A stretch of DNA of 64,000 bases from the NCBI GenBank assembly GCA_028875725.1, contig JAPPCR010000015.1:124001-188000 (forward strand). Reading direction: 5' to 3'. Position 1 is the stretch's first letter. The number at the start of each line of letters is the position of its first letter. Under the pieces are notes generated by a model. That model searched no databases. It saw nothing but the letters and a program-made list of their open reading frames with translations, and was not told the DNA's origin. Both the position numbers and the translations under genes were made by a program. The DNA is from Acidobacteriota bacterium. Its GTDB lineage: Bacteria; Acidobacteriota; Thermoanaerobaculia; Multivoradales; Multivoraceae. Below, piece by piece: positions 9,252 through 17,924 of this stretch.

Positions 9252-9384
9252 AACGCAGCGCGGCAAGTCTTCGGCGAAAGCTCCTGGGCGAGGACGGGAT
9301 GGGCCGAAACACCGAGCCCGCGAGGAGTTTCGGGGCGCTAGTCAGCGGAGGATCCCGCCCTCTGGCGACCACTCCGCCGAAGAC

Positions 9385-9753
9385 GTGGCGGCAGCCTGGT
9401 TGGTTCAGGCGCGACGGCTACTCAACTCAGCCGACCTGCCGATCGACCTGGTCACAGTCCGATCAACTCGGGAGCGACCTCTGGTCATGATCGAACTCCC
9501 CCCTGAGCCGGCCAACGCCGTCCACGAGTGGGCCCTCGAGGCAGCGACCCGGGTACTCCGAGGCGACCCGCAGCCGTCCAACGCCGAGGTCTACAAGGCG
9601 GCCCGAGCGACGCTGAGCCAAGCGAGTTCGGTGCTCTGCCCTCTCGGAACCGACGTCCAGCCCAGTCGGGGCCGGAGGGGTCGGCTCCCCGGTGCCTCTG
9701 AACGAGCGACGGCCGGCACCTCCCAGCAACCGACGCCCGACCGGAGCGAGTGA
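9385..9753 (+). pseudogene. Possible decayed gene fragment
   Basis: An open frame ending at 9753 contains a stretch that reads like protein (EDVAAAWLVQARRLLNSA, then VMIELPPEPANAVHEWALEA) but has no convincing start: its frame continues back into the YdjC gene and its C-terminus is low-complexity. No family is recognised. The C-terminal end overlaps the inverted-repeat element at 9668-9831. It could be a remnant, a small unknown gene starting at ATG 9487, or a chance frame; GC-rich DNA makes chance frames common. Confidence 0.25.
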
Positions 9754-9826
9754 AGCGGAGCAAGCGCAACCCCTCCCATCTCCTCTGAAGCGCGCGCGTC
9801 ACCTGGGAGCCGACCCCTCCGGCCCC
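9668..9826. repeat. MITE-like element with 22-27 bp terminal inverted repeats
   Basis: Positions 9668-9689 and 9805-9826 are perfect inverted copies of 22 bp (arm begins GGGGCCGGAGGGGTCGGC). Allowing one mismatch (9690 against 9804) extends the match inward by four more pairs, to 27 bp. The spacer of about 105 bp has no recognisable coding content. Such length and symmetry in a gene-poor gap suggests a miniature inverted-repeat element or a structured intergenic repeat. No target-site duplication was recognised at the ends and no second copy was noticed in the window. Confidence 0.55.
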
Positions 9827-9844
9827 AAGACGGGCGGGTGCGTC

Positions 9845-9865
9845 CGACGCCGCTTCGCGGCGTCG
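9845..9865. terminator. GC-rich hairpin between the gene-poor gap and the crotonase stop
   Basis: Perfect 9-bp stem CGACGCCGC / GCGGCGTCG with a TTC loop, lying 3 bases beyond the stop of the minus-strand enoyl-CoA hydratase. It has no T-tract, so it is at best an imperfect intrinsic terminator or an mRNA 3' end-stabilising hairpin. Confidence 0.5.
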
Positions 9866-9868
9866 CGC

Positions 9869-10711
9869 CTAGCTCGTGATGCGCTGGAACTTCGGCGGGC
9901 GGCGTTCGACGAAGGAGGCGACGCCTTCCTTGAAGTCACCCCGCTGCAGGCTCTCGGCCATCAACTCGTTCGATTCGCGGAGCGCGTCGCCGGTGTCCAT
10001 CATCAGGTGACGGTAGACCTGCTGCTTGATCACCTTGAGCGACATCGGCGCGGAGCGCTCGGCGAGCGCCCGGACGTAGTTCTCGGCCTCGGGCACGACC
10101 CGGTCGTGCGGCACGGAGCGGTTGACGACGCCCATCTGGGCCGCCTCCGGACCGTAGAACTTGCGGCCCGTCCAGAGAATGTCGAGCGCGTTGGCCGGGC
10201 CCGCCACGCGGGGCAGGATCCAGCTCAGGCCGTGCTCGGCGATCAGGCCGCGGTTCACGAACGCGGACGTGAAGACCGCCCGGTCCGATGCGAGACGGAT
10301 GTCGCAGAGCATCGCGATGGCGAAGCCGAGACCCGCGCAGGGGCCGTTGATCGCGGCGACGATCGGCTTGCGCACCGCCATCAGGTAGTTGAAGGTGACG
10401 CCGAAGTTGTCTTCGCCCATCTCCTCGATCGCACCGGCCTGCGCGTCCTCGAAGTCGTTTCCGCCGCCGCTGCCGCGCTCGCCGCGACTGGTGGCCTGGA
10501 GGCCCTGCATGTCCGCGCCGGCGCAGAACCCGCGGCCGGCGCCGGTCAGAACGATGCCGACGACGCGCTCGTCGGTCTCCGCGGCTGCCATCGCGTGCTT
10601 CATCTCGGCCATCATGCTGCCGGTGATCGCGTTCAACTGCTCCGGGCGGTTCAGGGTGATCGTGGCGATCGGATCGTCCACGTCGTACTTGATGAGTTCG
10701 TACTCGGTCAT
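9869..10711 (-). CDS. Enoyl-CoA hydratase/isomerase family protein
   Basis: 280 aa crotonase. Oxyanion-hole segments GRGFCAGADMQGL and NGPCAGLGFA are intact, and a glutamate in RGLIAEHGLSW occupies the usual catalytic position. About 20 extra residues rich in Gly, Arg and Glu follow ADMQGL (TSRGERGSGGGNDFED region). It should hydrate or isomerise enoyl-CoA in fatty acid or related acyl-CoA breakdown. A GGAGG ribosome site 8 bases before the ATG at 10711 supports the start. It is divergent from the DUF6503-like lipoprotein gene with 74 bp between. Confidence 0.9.
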   Translation of the reverse strand: MTEYELIKYDVDDPIATITLNRPEQLNAITGSMMAEMKHAMAAAETDERVVGIVLTGAGRGFCAGADMQGLQATSRGERGSGGGNDFEDAQAGAIEEMGEDNFGVTFNYLMAVRKPIVAAINGPCAGLGFAIAMLCDIRLASDRAVFTSAFVNRGLIAEHGLSWILPRVAGPANALDILWTGRKFYGPEAAQMGVVNRSVPHDRVVPEAENYVRALAERSAPMSLKVIKQQVYRHLMMDTGDALRESNELMAESLQRGDFKEGVASFVERRPPKFQRITS

Positions 10712-10785
10712 TCGCTTGGCCTCCAGCCGCTGTTGACGGTGAGCGGCCGAGACTAGCAGCGTGCGCCGCAGAACGCGGCGCTAAC

Positions 10786-11634
10786 ATGGAACCCGTGCTG
10801 CGACCCCGAACACCGCGAGGAACACGAACCACCGGCGCGATGCTCGCTCTCGCCGCCGCGGCTTTCCTCCTCGCATGCGCCGGCGCGGAGCCGGTGTCCG
10901 AGCCCCGGCCGGTCGCGCCGCCCACTGCTCCGTTGGGCACGTCGGACCGGCTGGAGATCGTCGACCGCGCGATCGAGCACCACGGGGGCGATCTGTTCGA
11001 GAGTTCCCGGGTCAGGCTGACGGTGGCTTCCCGTTCTGGCAGCTTCGACGTCGACTCGACGATCGAGCGTGACCGCTTCGAGTACGTCATCCGGGCGTCC
11101 GCCGGCGACGACGAGCGGGAGTACCGCCGCGACAACAGAGCCCTCGCGGTGACCGAGGGCGGCGAACCGATGGACATGAACGAGAGAGAACAGGTGCGCG
11201 CGGAGAGCTACGTCAACCAGCGCATGTACTTCCTCTTCCTGCCCTACAAGCTGAACGATCCGGGCACCTTCAAGGAAGACCAGGGTCTCGAGGAATGGAA
11301 CGGACGGCAGTTGAACCGGGTCCGCGTGACCTTCGAGCCCGGTTCGAGCGCTGGCGCAGACAGCGCCTACGTCTACTGGTTCGACCCGGAGACCGCCCGG
11401 CTCGAGCAGTTCGCCTACGACTACAGCGCCGGCACCGGACTCCGTTTCCGCACCCTCCGGAACTACCGCCGCATCGGCGGCCTGCTGTTCTACGACGCGG
11501 ACAACTACGGCCTGAACACTCCGGACGGAGGACTGACCGTCGACGACATCACGCCGGCGTATGTCGAGGAGGAACTTCCTCTCGTCTCGCAGATCGAGCT
11601 CCGCGACGTCGATGTGGAGAACCTCGCCCAATGA
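10786..11634 (+). CDS. DUF6503-like lipoprotein
   Basis: 282 aa. A basic N-terminus and hydrophobic stretch end in LLAC (Cys31), predicting a lipoprotein. The mature part resembles DUF6503 proteins: an early AIEHHGG segment, a central YFLFLPYKLNDPGTF segment, and late FRTLRNYRRIGGLLFYD. The function of the family is unknown; the shape suggests a lipoprotein-localisation-like beta fold (inference). An alternative start is ATG 10840, which would give a shorter, more typical signal peptide. The stop overlaps the next gene (ATGA). Confidence 0.8.
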   Translation: MEPVLRPRTPRGTRTTGAMLALAAAAFLLACAGAEPVSEPRPVAPPTAPLGTSDRLEIVDRAIEHHGGDLFESSRVRLTVASRSGSFDVDSTIERDRFEYVIRASAGDDEREYRRDNRALAVTEGGEPMDMNEREQVRAESYVNQRMYFLFLPYKLNDPGTFKEDQGLEEWNGRQLNRVRVTFEPGSSAGADSAYVYWFDPETARLEQFAYDYSAGTGLRFRTLRNYRRIGGLLFYDADNYGLNTPDGGLTVDDITPAYVEEELPLVSQIELRDVDVENLAQ

Positions 11635-12122
11635 AGGTCGGACTCGTGAGGAGCGGAGTCGCAGCCTCACCTCTCGCCGGGCTCGCGGCCGGCGTGTTTC
11701 TGGTTTCCTGCGAACCGCCCCAACTCGAAGAACCACCACCCGTGTTCGACCCGCAGACGGTCGCAGCGGCGGTCCTCGATGTGCTCGACGCGCAGGTGGA
11801 GGCCTGGAACGAGGGCGACATCGAGGGCTTCATGGCGGGCTACCTCCGAAGCGAGGAGCTGCGTTTCACCTCGGGCAACGAGGTTCGCCGGGGCTGGCAG
11901 CGCACCCTGGAGCGCTACCGCCAGACCTACCCCGACCGCTCCGCGATGGGTACGCTGGCGTTCGAGGAACTGGAAGTCCGGGTGCTCTCCGAGCACGTCG
12001 CGGAGGTCTTCGGCCGATTTCGGCTGACGCGGGAATCCGACGATCCGACCGGTCTGTTCACGTTGCGCGTGGAGCGGCACGGTGAACGGTGGCTGATCGT
12101 CGCCGATCACACTTCCAGTTAG
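11631..12122 (+). CDS. SnoaL/DUF4440-like (NTF2-fold) lipoprotein
   Basis: 163 aa. The signal peptide ends in LVSC (Cys27). Residues about 45-163 look like an NTF2-fold domain of the DUF4440/SnoaL kind: AQVEAWNEGDIEGFMAGYL, a central GWQRTLERYRQTYPDRSAM, and the closing WLIVADHTSS. Such periplasmic domains may bind small ligands; no enzymatic role can be read. Coupled by ATGA to the upstream lipoprotein gene; the two probably work together at the envelope. Confidence 0.82.
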   Translation: MKVGLVRSGVAASPLAGLAAGVFLVSCEPPQLEEPPPVFDPQTVAAAVLDVLDAQVEAWNEGDIEGFMAGYLRSEELRFTSGNEVRRGWQRTLERYRQTYPDRSAMGTLAFEELEVRVLSEHVAEVFGRFRLTRESDDPTGLFTLRVERHGERWLIVADHTSS

Positions 12123-12165
12123 GCAGCCAGCCGCGGCCGGCCGCGGCGCAGACGACGATGAGACG

Positions 12166-13182
12166 ATGAGAGAACCGAGCGTCATCCTGATGGGCGTGGC
12201 CCTGCTACTGCTGCTGGGGGCCGTCTGCTTCGCGCTCGAACTCCCCCGCATCGAGGCGGCGATCGAGACGCGAGCGACCGCGACGCTCGCGGACGTCGGC
12301 GTGCGCGGTCTCCGCATTGAAGCAGACGGCCGCGCCATCACGCTCCACGGCACGATCGCCTTCGCGGAGATCGGGCTCGAGGCGGCGCGACGCGCGGCGG
12401 GCGAGCCGGGAGTGCGAAGCGTTGACAACCGCCTCGTGATGGCGGGCGAGCCGAGCTTCGAGTTCGGCCTTGACGGCGACATCTGGCTGCTGGCCGGACG
12501 CCTGCCAACCCCCGAGAGCCGGCAGGAGCTGTTCGACGCGGCGGCCGCGGTGATGGGTCAGGGCAACGTGATCGACGAAACGGAAGTCGATGACGCCGTG
12601 ACCGAACCGCCCTGGATCCCGACCCTCCCGAGGCTGATTCAGCTCCTGCGGCAGGTGCACGGGGGAGCCGGCCTGAAGCTTGAGGACGGGACGTTGACCC
12701 TGACCGGCCACACATCGAGCGAAGGCATGCGCGACCGCCTGGAGTTCGACGTGCGCGCGATTGCCGCAACGGCCCAAACCGGCTGGACGATCGCCAACGA
12801 AATCGCGGTCGCGCCCGTCGGAGTGAACAGGGTCGCCCAGAACCGGATCCGCCGCCTGCTGCGGGAGCAGCCGATCGCGTTCCAGGGTCGTACGGATGCG
12901 CTCACCGACGACGCCCGGACCGCCATTGCCGGCATCGGCGAACTGCTGGACGCGTTCTCGGATACGCGGATCGAGATCCTCGTCTACACGGATGCCGGGA
13001 GCGATCCGGAGGATGACCGGCGGCTCAGCATCGCGCAGGCCGAGTCCATCCGTGAAGTCCTTTCCGCGAGCGTTCATCCCGACCGCCTGCTGGCCTTCGG
13101 CTACGGCAGCGACAGCCCGGAGGACGAAGACGGCGGGACCGGAAGTCGAGGAGTCGAGTTCCGCGTGTTCCACCGCCCCTGA
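12166..13182 (+). CDS. BON plus OmpA C-terminal domain envelope protein (ArfA-like architecture)
   Basis: 338 aa. A single N-terminal membrane helix (about residues 7-25, MGVALLLLLGAVCFAL) is followed by a BON-like region (about 28-95, IETRATATLADVGVRGLRI ... GVRSVDNRLV), a second weaker repeat (about 160-225) and an OmpA-type peptidoglycan-binding domain (about 240-338, ending FGYGSDSPEDE ... GVEFRV). The same order occurs in mycobacterial ArfA. It probably tethers the membrane to peptidoglycan. The gene follows the NTF2-fold lipoprotein by 43 bp and is followed within 12 bp by a small membrane gene. Confidence 0.83.
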   Translation: MREPSVILMGVALLLLLGAVCFALELPRIEAAIETRATATLADVGVRGLRIEADGRAITLHGTIAFAEIGLEAARRAAGEPGVRSVDNRLVMAGEPSFEFGLDGDIWLLAGRLPTPESRQELFDAAAAVMGQGNVIDETEVDDAVTEPPWIPTLPRLIQLLRQVHGGAGLKLEDGTLTLTGHTSSEGMRDRLEFDVRAIAATAQTGWTIANEIAVAPVGVNRVAQNRIRRLLREQPIAFQGRTDALTDDARTAIAGIGELLDAFSDTRIEILVYTDAGSDPEDDRRLSIAQAESIREVLSASVHPDRLLAFGYGSDSPEDEDGGTGSRGVEFRVFHRP

Positions 13183-13194
13183 AGCAGAATCCGC

Positions 13195-13407
13195 ATGCTG
13201 TACGTCCTGTTCGAGATCTGGATCTGGGTGATCGCCGCGGGGCTGGTCGGCGCAATCTTCGGCTGGTGGCTCCGCGGCATGCGGGCGGCCAGGGAAGTTG
13301 CTCGTGAAGCCCTGCTCTGGCAGCAACGCGTCGAACGGCTGCGGAGACTCGCGACAGGGCTGAAGCAGACGACGGAAGACGAAGGAAGAAGTCCGGACGG
13401 CTCCTGA
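13195..13407 (+). CDS. Small single-pass membrane protein with basic/coiled-coil tail
   Basis: 70 aa. One membrane helix (about residues 5-25, LFEIWIWVIAAGLVGAIFGW) is followed by an Arg-rich amphipathic helix (RGMRAAREVAREALLWQQRV) and a polar tail. Position directly after the BON/OmpA gene and the clean topology suggest a real partner protein. No family is recognised. Confidence 0.65.
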   Translation: MLYVLFEIWIWVIAAGLVGAIFGWWLRGMRAAREVAREALLWQQRVERLRRLATGLKQTTEDEGRSPDGS

Positions 13408-13410
13408 GTA

Positions 13411-14850
13411 TCAGTCGCCCGTGCGGCGGTCGAACTGCGACGGCGCCACGGCGACGCCGGCCCGGTGCTGCAAGGCCCGCGACGTGACTTCCGCCAGACT
13501 GTCCGGCCGGTCGGCCGCGATATCCCACTGCTCGCCGGGATCGAGCGCCAGGTCGTAGAGCAGCGGCGGGTCGTGTTCCGCCCGCCCACCAGCCAGACCG
13601 TACTCGCCTCGGGTGATGAAGTGCGCCTTGAAGTTGCCGACACGGTAAGCGTAGAGCTCGCTGCCGCGGTAGAACGGCATCTCGTCGCGTGGCCCGTCCC
13701 CGTCGCCGCGAAGCACCGGGGCGAGATCCAGACTGTCCATCGGCCGGTCGTCCGGAATAGCGCCGTCAGAAAGCGAGAGGAAGGTCGCAAGCAGATCGCT
13801 GGTCGACCCGATTTCGTCCGTGATCACGGACGGAGCGATCGTTCCGGGCCACCAGAACAGCCCCGGCACGCGCATGCCGCCCTCCCAGGTCATCCCCTTG
13901 CCTTCGCGAAGCGGGCCGGCCAGGCCGCCCTGCGTGCGAAACGCCGTCCACGGGCCGTTGTCGCTGCTGAAGAAGACGAGCGTGTTCTCGGCGATCCCCT
14001 CCTCCTCGAGCGTGTCGAGAATCCGGCCCACGCTCCAGTCGATCTCCTCGATCACGTCGCCGTAGAGCCCGGCGTCGCTGTGGCCCTCGAACTCGGGGGC
14101 CCGGAACAGCGGCACGTGGGGCATGCTGTGCGGCACGTAGACGAAGAAGGGCTCGTCCCGGTGCGCGCGGATGAAGTCCACCGCCTCTTCGGCGTAACGC
14201 TTCGTGATCGTCGTCTGATCCGCCGGCTGCTCCAGGGTCTCCGTGACGATCCCGCCGGCCTCGTCGCGCTCCGAGCGGATCAGGGGCACGTCCCAGTACT
14301 CGATCTTCGGATCGAGGAAAGCGGCGCGACGCTCCTCGCGCGGGAGCGTCGACATCATGTCGTTCGAGTAGGGAATGCCGAACCAGTAGTCGAAGCCGTG
14401 CCGGGTCGGCAGGTAACGCGGCCGGTCGCCCAGGTGCCACTTGCCGAACATGCCGGTCGCGTAACCGAGATCGCGAAGCGCCTCGGCGAGCGTGATCTCC
14501 TCATCCTGAATCCCGCCCACGAAGTCAGGGAACAGCACCCGCACCTGGTCGCCGTAGAGCCCGTTGCGCACCGGCAACCGCCCGGTCAGCAGGCCCGCCC
14601 GGCTCGGCGAGCAGACCGAGGCGGTGACGTAGAAGTTCGTCCACCGTTGGCCTTCGGCCGCCATCCGGTCGAGGTGCGGCGTGCGGATCACGGGCGCACC
14701 GTAGCTGCCGAGGTCGCCCCAACCCAGGTCGTCGGCGAAGACGATGACGAAGTTCGGGGGGCGGTCCGGAGACGACGATTCCGGAGATCCCTGAGCACAT
14801 GCAGCGAGGACCGCGGCCAGCAGGAGAGCGAGGCGGGCTGTTCTTGGCAT
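13411..14850 (-). CDS. Sulfatase (arylsulfatase family), lipoprotein
   Basis: 479 aa. Lipobox LAAC gives lipidated Cys18. Sulfatase motifs: metal-binding Asp40 and Asp41 in FADDLGWGD, CSPSRAGLLTG with Cys80 as the residue converted to formylglycine, GKWHLG, and SSDNGP. It hydrolyses sulfate esters in the periplasm or at the cell surface; the sulfated substrate is unknown, though such enzymes are common where algal or sponge polysaccharides are degraded. It requires a formylglycine-generating or anaerobic maturase not found in this window. Convergent with the small membrane gene with 3 bp between stops. Confidence 0.93.
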   Translation of the reverse strand: MPRTARLALLLAAVLAACAQGSPESSSPDRPPNFVIVFADDLGWGDLGSYGAPVIRTPHLDRMAAEGQRWTNFYVTASVCSPSRAGLLTGRLPVRNGLYGDQVRVLFPDFVGGIQDEEITLAEALRDLGYATGMFGKWHLGDRPRYLPTRHGFDYWFGIPYSNDMMSTLPREERRAAFLDPKIEYWDVPLIRSERDEAGGIVTETLEQPADQTTITKRYAEEAVDFIRAHRDEPFFVYVPHSMPHVPLFRAPEFEGHSDAGLYGDVIEEIDWSVGRILDTLEEEGIAENTLVFFSSDNGPWTAFRTQGGLAGPLREGKGMTWEGGMRVPGLFWWPGTIAPSVITDEIGSTSDLLATFLSLSDGAIPDDRPMDSLDLAPVLRGDGDGPRDEMPFYRGSELYAYRVGNFKAHFITRGEYGLAGGRAEHDPPLLYDLALDPGEQWDIAADRPDSLAEVTSRALQHRAGVAVAPSQFDRRTGD

Positions 14851-14898
14851 GCGGCGAGTGTAGGTGACAACGCTGGTTCAGGTTCGCCGCCTGGCGGC

Positions 14899-14926
14899 GG
14901 CGCCGAATGCCGGCCAAAGAGCCGGC
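14899..14926. repeat. GC-rich intergenic inverted repeat between divergent genes
   Basis: In the 149-bp gap between the divergent sulfatase and M20 peptidase genes, GCCGGC at 14909-14914 and at 14921-14926 form a hairpin around CAAAGA. A GCCGCC/GGCGGC-rich stretch precedes it (14886-14902). Read on the minus strand, the segment resembles the hairpin block at 37373-37405 (shared GCCGGC, TCTTT, GGCCG and TTCGGC words). No convincing promoter was recognised. Confidence 0.4.
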
Positions 14927-14999
14927 GCACCGACAGGGGGCTCAAGTGGAGACAGTAGGATCGCCAACTTCCGCCAAACCGACCAACCCGAGACCGCCC

Positions 15000-16175
15000 A
15001 TGCCCCAACCCAGAATCGACGAAGCCCGCGCCCTCGACCATCTGATGGACCTGCTCGCCATCGAGGGCCTGAGCGGCCGCGAGGGCAAGGTCGCGGCGGC
15101 CGTGCGGGAGAAGCTCCTCCGAGCGGGTTGCGAACCGTCCTGGATCGGCCACGACGACGCGAACGAGCGGATTCCCGGCGACTACGAAGTCGGCAACCTG
15201 ATCGTCGACCTGCCGGCCACGAGGTCCGGGCCGCGGCGGCTGTTCATGGGGCACATGGACACCGTGCCGCTCTGCCGGGGCGCGGTGCCGGTGCGACGAA
15301 ACGGGCGGATCGAGGCCGAGGGCGACACGGCGCTCGGCGGCGACAACCGGACCTCGATCGGCGCTCTCGTGACGATGGTCGAGACTCTGCTCGCTCAGGA
15401 CGTTCCCCGACCGCCGACCACGGTGCTGATGACGGTCGGCGAAGAGGTCGGCCTGTGGGGCGCACGGACCGTGGAACTCGACCGCCTCGGGAACCCGGAG
15501 ATGGGCTTCAACATCGACTCCGGTGCTCCGCATGTACTGATCGTCGGCGCCACCGGCGCCGACCGCTGGCAGGTCGACGTCCACGGCAAGTCCTCGCACG
15601 CGGGGGTCCATCCCGAGCACGGCATCTCCGCGGCGCTGATCGCCTCCCGCGCCGTGGCCGACGTGGCCGCCACGGGCTTCTTCGGCAAGATCGAGCTTCC
15701 GGCCGGCAGCGGCACTTCGAACATCGGCCGGATGGCCGGCGGCGAGGCGAGCAACCAGGTCACGGACCACGTCTTCGTCTCCGGCGAATCGCGCAGCCAC
15801 GACAAGGCGTTCCTGGCGCAGATCACGGCCGCCTGGCGCGACGCCTTCGAGCAGGCGGCAAGAAGCGTCACGAGTTCCGACGGCCAGTGCGGCCGCGTCG
15901 ACTTCCGGGCCGAAACCGACTACGAGGCGTTCGAGATGACGAAGGGCTCACCGCCCGTGCAGCTCGCCGCGGAGCGGGTCCGCGCGGTTCTCGGCGTCGA
16001 AGCCGAGTACCTCGTCGCCAACGGCGGCCTCGATGCGAACTACCTGAACGCCAAGGGCCTGCCCACGGTGACCCTGGGCGCCGGCCAGCACAATCCCCAC
16101 ACCGTGGACGAGTACGTCGACGTGCAGGAGTACGTCGACGGCTGTCGAACCATCGCCGCCATCGCCGCGGCCTGA
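15000..16175 (+). CDS. M20-family metallopeptidase (PepT-like)
   Basis: 391 aa from ATG 15000. Zinc-site residues of M20 peptidases are seen: His85 and Asp87 in GHMDTVP, Asp115 in GGDNRTS, catalytic Glu148 and Glu149 in GEEVGLWG, and a late HNPHT histidine. The lid domain includes HGKSSHAGVHPEHG. It resembles tripeptide aminopeptidase T and relatives; an amidohydrolase role on N-acyl amino acids cannot be excluded. No signal peptide, so cytoplasmic. An open stretch of 31 codons upstream (from 14907) overlaps the intergenic hairpin and is Pro/Ser-rich, so the internal ATG was chosen. The SDR gene follows after 17 bp. Confidence 0.88.
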   Translation: MPQPRIDEARALDHLMDLLAIEGLSGREGKVAAAVREKLLRAGCEPSWIGHDDANERIPGDYEVGNLIVDLPATRSGPRRLFMGHMDTVPLCRGAVPVRRNGRIEAEGDTALGGDNRTSIGALVTMVETLLAQDVPRPPTTVLMTVGEEVGLWGARTVELDRLGNPEMGFNIDSGAPHVLIVGATGADRWQVDVHGKSSHAGVHPEHGISAALIASRAVADVAATGFFGKIELPAGSGTSNIGRMAGGEASNQVTDHVFVSGESRSHDKAFLAQITAAWRDAFEQAARSVTSSDGQCGRVDFRAETDYEAFEMTKGSPPVQLAAERVRAVLGVEAEYLVANGGLDANYLNAKGLPTVTLGAGQHNPHTVDEYVDVQEYVDGCRTIAAIAAA

Positions 16176-16192
16176 GACTGGAGGCACCTGAA

Positions 16193-17110
16193 ATGAACAC
16201 TCGCATGTTGCACGAGAAGGTGATCGTCGTCACCGGCGCAGGCCGCGGCATCGGCCGTGACATCGCGCTACTCGCCGCTTCCCACGGCGCTTCCGTCGTC
16301 GTCAACGACCTCGGCGGTTCCGAGCGCGGCGACGGCGGCGACCAGACACCGGCCCAGGCCGTCGCCTCCGAGATCCAGGCTGCCGGCGGACGCGCCGCCG
16401 CGAACTACGAGAGCGTCGCCGACCACGACGGCGCCGGGCGGATCGTCGAACAGGCGCTGGACGAGTTCGGCCAGATCGACGGCGTCGTGAACAACGCAGG
16501 CATCCTGCGGGACGGCATCTTCCACAAGATGACCGAGAGCGACTGGGACGCGGTGATCGCCGTGCATCTCAAGGGCAGCTTCAACATGGCGCGAGCCGCC
16601 GCTCCCCACTACCGCAAGCAGATCGGCGGGGCCTTCGTCCACATGACCTCGACCTCGGGGCTGATCGGCAACTTCGGCCAGGCGAACTACGCCGCCGCCA
16701 AGCTCGGCATCGTCGGCCTGTCGAAGTCCCTGGCGCTCGACATGCAGCGCTTCGAGGTGCGCTCGAACTGCATCGCCCCGTTCGCCTGGTCCCGGCTGAT
16801 CGGCACGATCCCGACCGCCGACCCGGCCCAGGCCGCGCGGGTCGCGAAGATGAAGGAGATGACGCCGGCCCTGGTCGCGCCGCTCGCCGTCTACTTGCTG
16901 AGCGAGGCGGCGAAGGACGTCAGCGGCCAGGTCTTCGCGGTGCGCAAGAACGAGATCTTCCTGATGAGCCAGCCCCGGCCGGTCCGCTCGGTCCACAACG
17001 GCGACGGCTGGACCCCGGAGGCGATCGCCGAGCACGGCATGCCGGCCCTGGCCGGCTCGTTCTTCGACCTCGACCGGACGACGGACGTCTTTACCTGGGA
17101 TCCGACGTAG
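16193..17110 (+). CDS. Short-chain dehydrogenase/reductase, MFE-2 hydroxyacyl-CoA dehydrogenase-like
   Basis: 305 aa. NAD(P)-binding TGAGRGIGR (about residues 14-22), NNAG, and the SDR active site with Ser in TSTSG and Tyr-x3-Lys in NYAAAK. The [12 protein letters not shown] and [15 protein letters not shown] segments are typical of 3-hydroxyacyl-CoA dehydrogenase domains of peroxisomal multifunctional enzyme type 2 and related steroid/acyl-CoA SDRs. About 60 extra C-terminal residues (after [12 protein letters not shown]) are shared by that subgroup. A GGAGG site 8 bases before ATG 16193 fixes the start. It likely acts with the nearby crotonases and thiolase in acyl-CoA breakdown, though it is on the opposite strand. 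Confidence 0.88.
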   Translation: MNTRMLHEKVIVVTGAGRGIGRDIALLAASHGASVVVNDLGGSERGDGGDQTPAQAVASEIQAAGGRAAANYESVADHDGAGRIVEQALDEFGQIDGVVNNAGILRDGIFHKMTESDWDAVIAVHLKGSFNMARAAAPHYRKQIGGAFVHMTSTSGLIGNFGQANYAAAKLGIVGLSKSLALDMQRFEVRSNCIAPFAWSRLIGTIPTADPAQAARVAKMKEMTPALVAPLAVYLLSEAAKDVSGQVFAVRKNEIFLMSQPRPVRSVHNGDGWTPEAIAEHGMPALAGSFFDLDRTTDVFTWDPT

Positions 17111-17117
17111 GCGACGC

Positions 17118-17924
17118 CTACAACTGCCAGGCCAGCAGCAACTGCACGGCGCTCTCGTCTTCGTCCGTGCCGAGCTTGTTGCTCCAGTACTGGTACTCGA
17201 TGCCCGCGAACAGCTTGCCGGCGTCGCCGCCGAACGCCTTGCCCGCGTCCCAGCGGAACTGCGGCTGGGCGAGGATCGAACCCCCGGACTTGACGCCGAA
17301 CTCGTTCGTCGTGCCCCAGATGTACTCCAGGTGGCCCGTGATCTGGAAGCTCTGTTCGCCAATGGAGAACAGGAAGAGCCCGTTCACGTCGAAGGCATAG
17401 CTGTCGTCCGTCTTCGGAGCGCCTCCGGCGCCGACCCCGCTGCTGCCGTCGAGGTACAACATGAGGTCGGTGTTCAGGAAGATGAACCCGGGCGCCTTCC
17501 AGGCGAGGCGCAGTCCCGGCAGGTACTTGACGACCTTCGCGTCACCCGCCGCGTTCAGCCCGGCGATGAAGCCGACATCGGCGAGCGCGCCGCCACCGAC
17601 CGTCTTCCCGGTCATCTTGCCGAGACTCACGGTCGGGTACCACTCGGCGTAGAAGTCCCGCTCGTTGAATCCGTCCCGGCCCCGATCGTCGAGGTAGTCG
17701 ACGAAGAAGAAGCTGTCCCCGAACTTCCACTGCGTCGCCTGCTGCAGCGTCAGGACGAAGCTCTCCTCCTCCTGAGCCGAGAACGGGTTCAGCAGTTCGC
17801 CGAACTGGAAGTGGAACTCGGTCTGCGCGGCGGCGGGAGCGGAGGCCCCGACAAGGGTGGCCAGGGCGGCGACGGCGAAACGGCGCCGCCCGGACTCGCT
17901 CCGTTCGCCGCGACCGAGCCTCAC
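17118..17924 (-). CDS. Tsx-like outer-membrane channel
   Basis: 268 aa from GTG 17924. Signal peptide ([22 protein letters not shown]) then an all-beta protein with alternating aromatic strands: [32 protein letters not shown], and a terminal strand ending LLLAWQL. The strand opening with [12 protein letters not shown] is characteristic of nucleoside-specific channel Tsx and DUF5020 relatives. It probably admits nucleosides or other small solutes. The GTG overlaps the thiolase stop (GTGA), so it is translated with the thiolase, linking uptake and acyl-CoA catabolism. An upstream start at 17969 would lie inside thiolase and lacks support. Confidence 0.78.
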   Translation of the reverse strand: MRLGRGERSESGRRRFAVAALATLVGASAPAAAQTEFHFQFGELLNPFSAQEEESFVLTLQQATQWKFGDSFFFVDYLDDRGRDGFNERDFYAEWYPTVSLGKMTGKTVGGGALADVGFIAGLNAAGDAKVVKYLPGLRLAWKAPGFIFLNTDLMLYLDGSSGVGAGGAPKTDDSYAFDVNGLFLFSIGEQSFQITGHLEYIWGTTNEFGVKSGGSILAQPQFRWDAGKAFGGDAGKLFAGIEYQYWSNKLGTDEDESAVQLLLAWQL

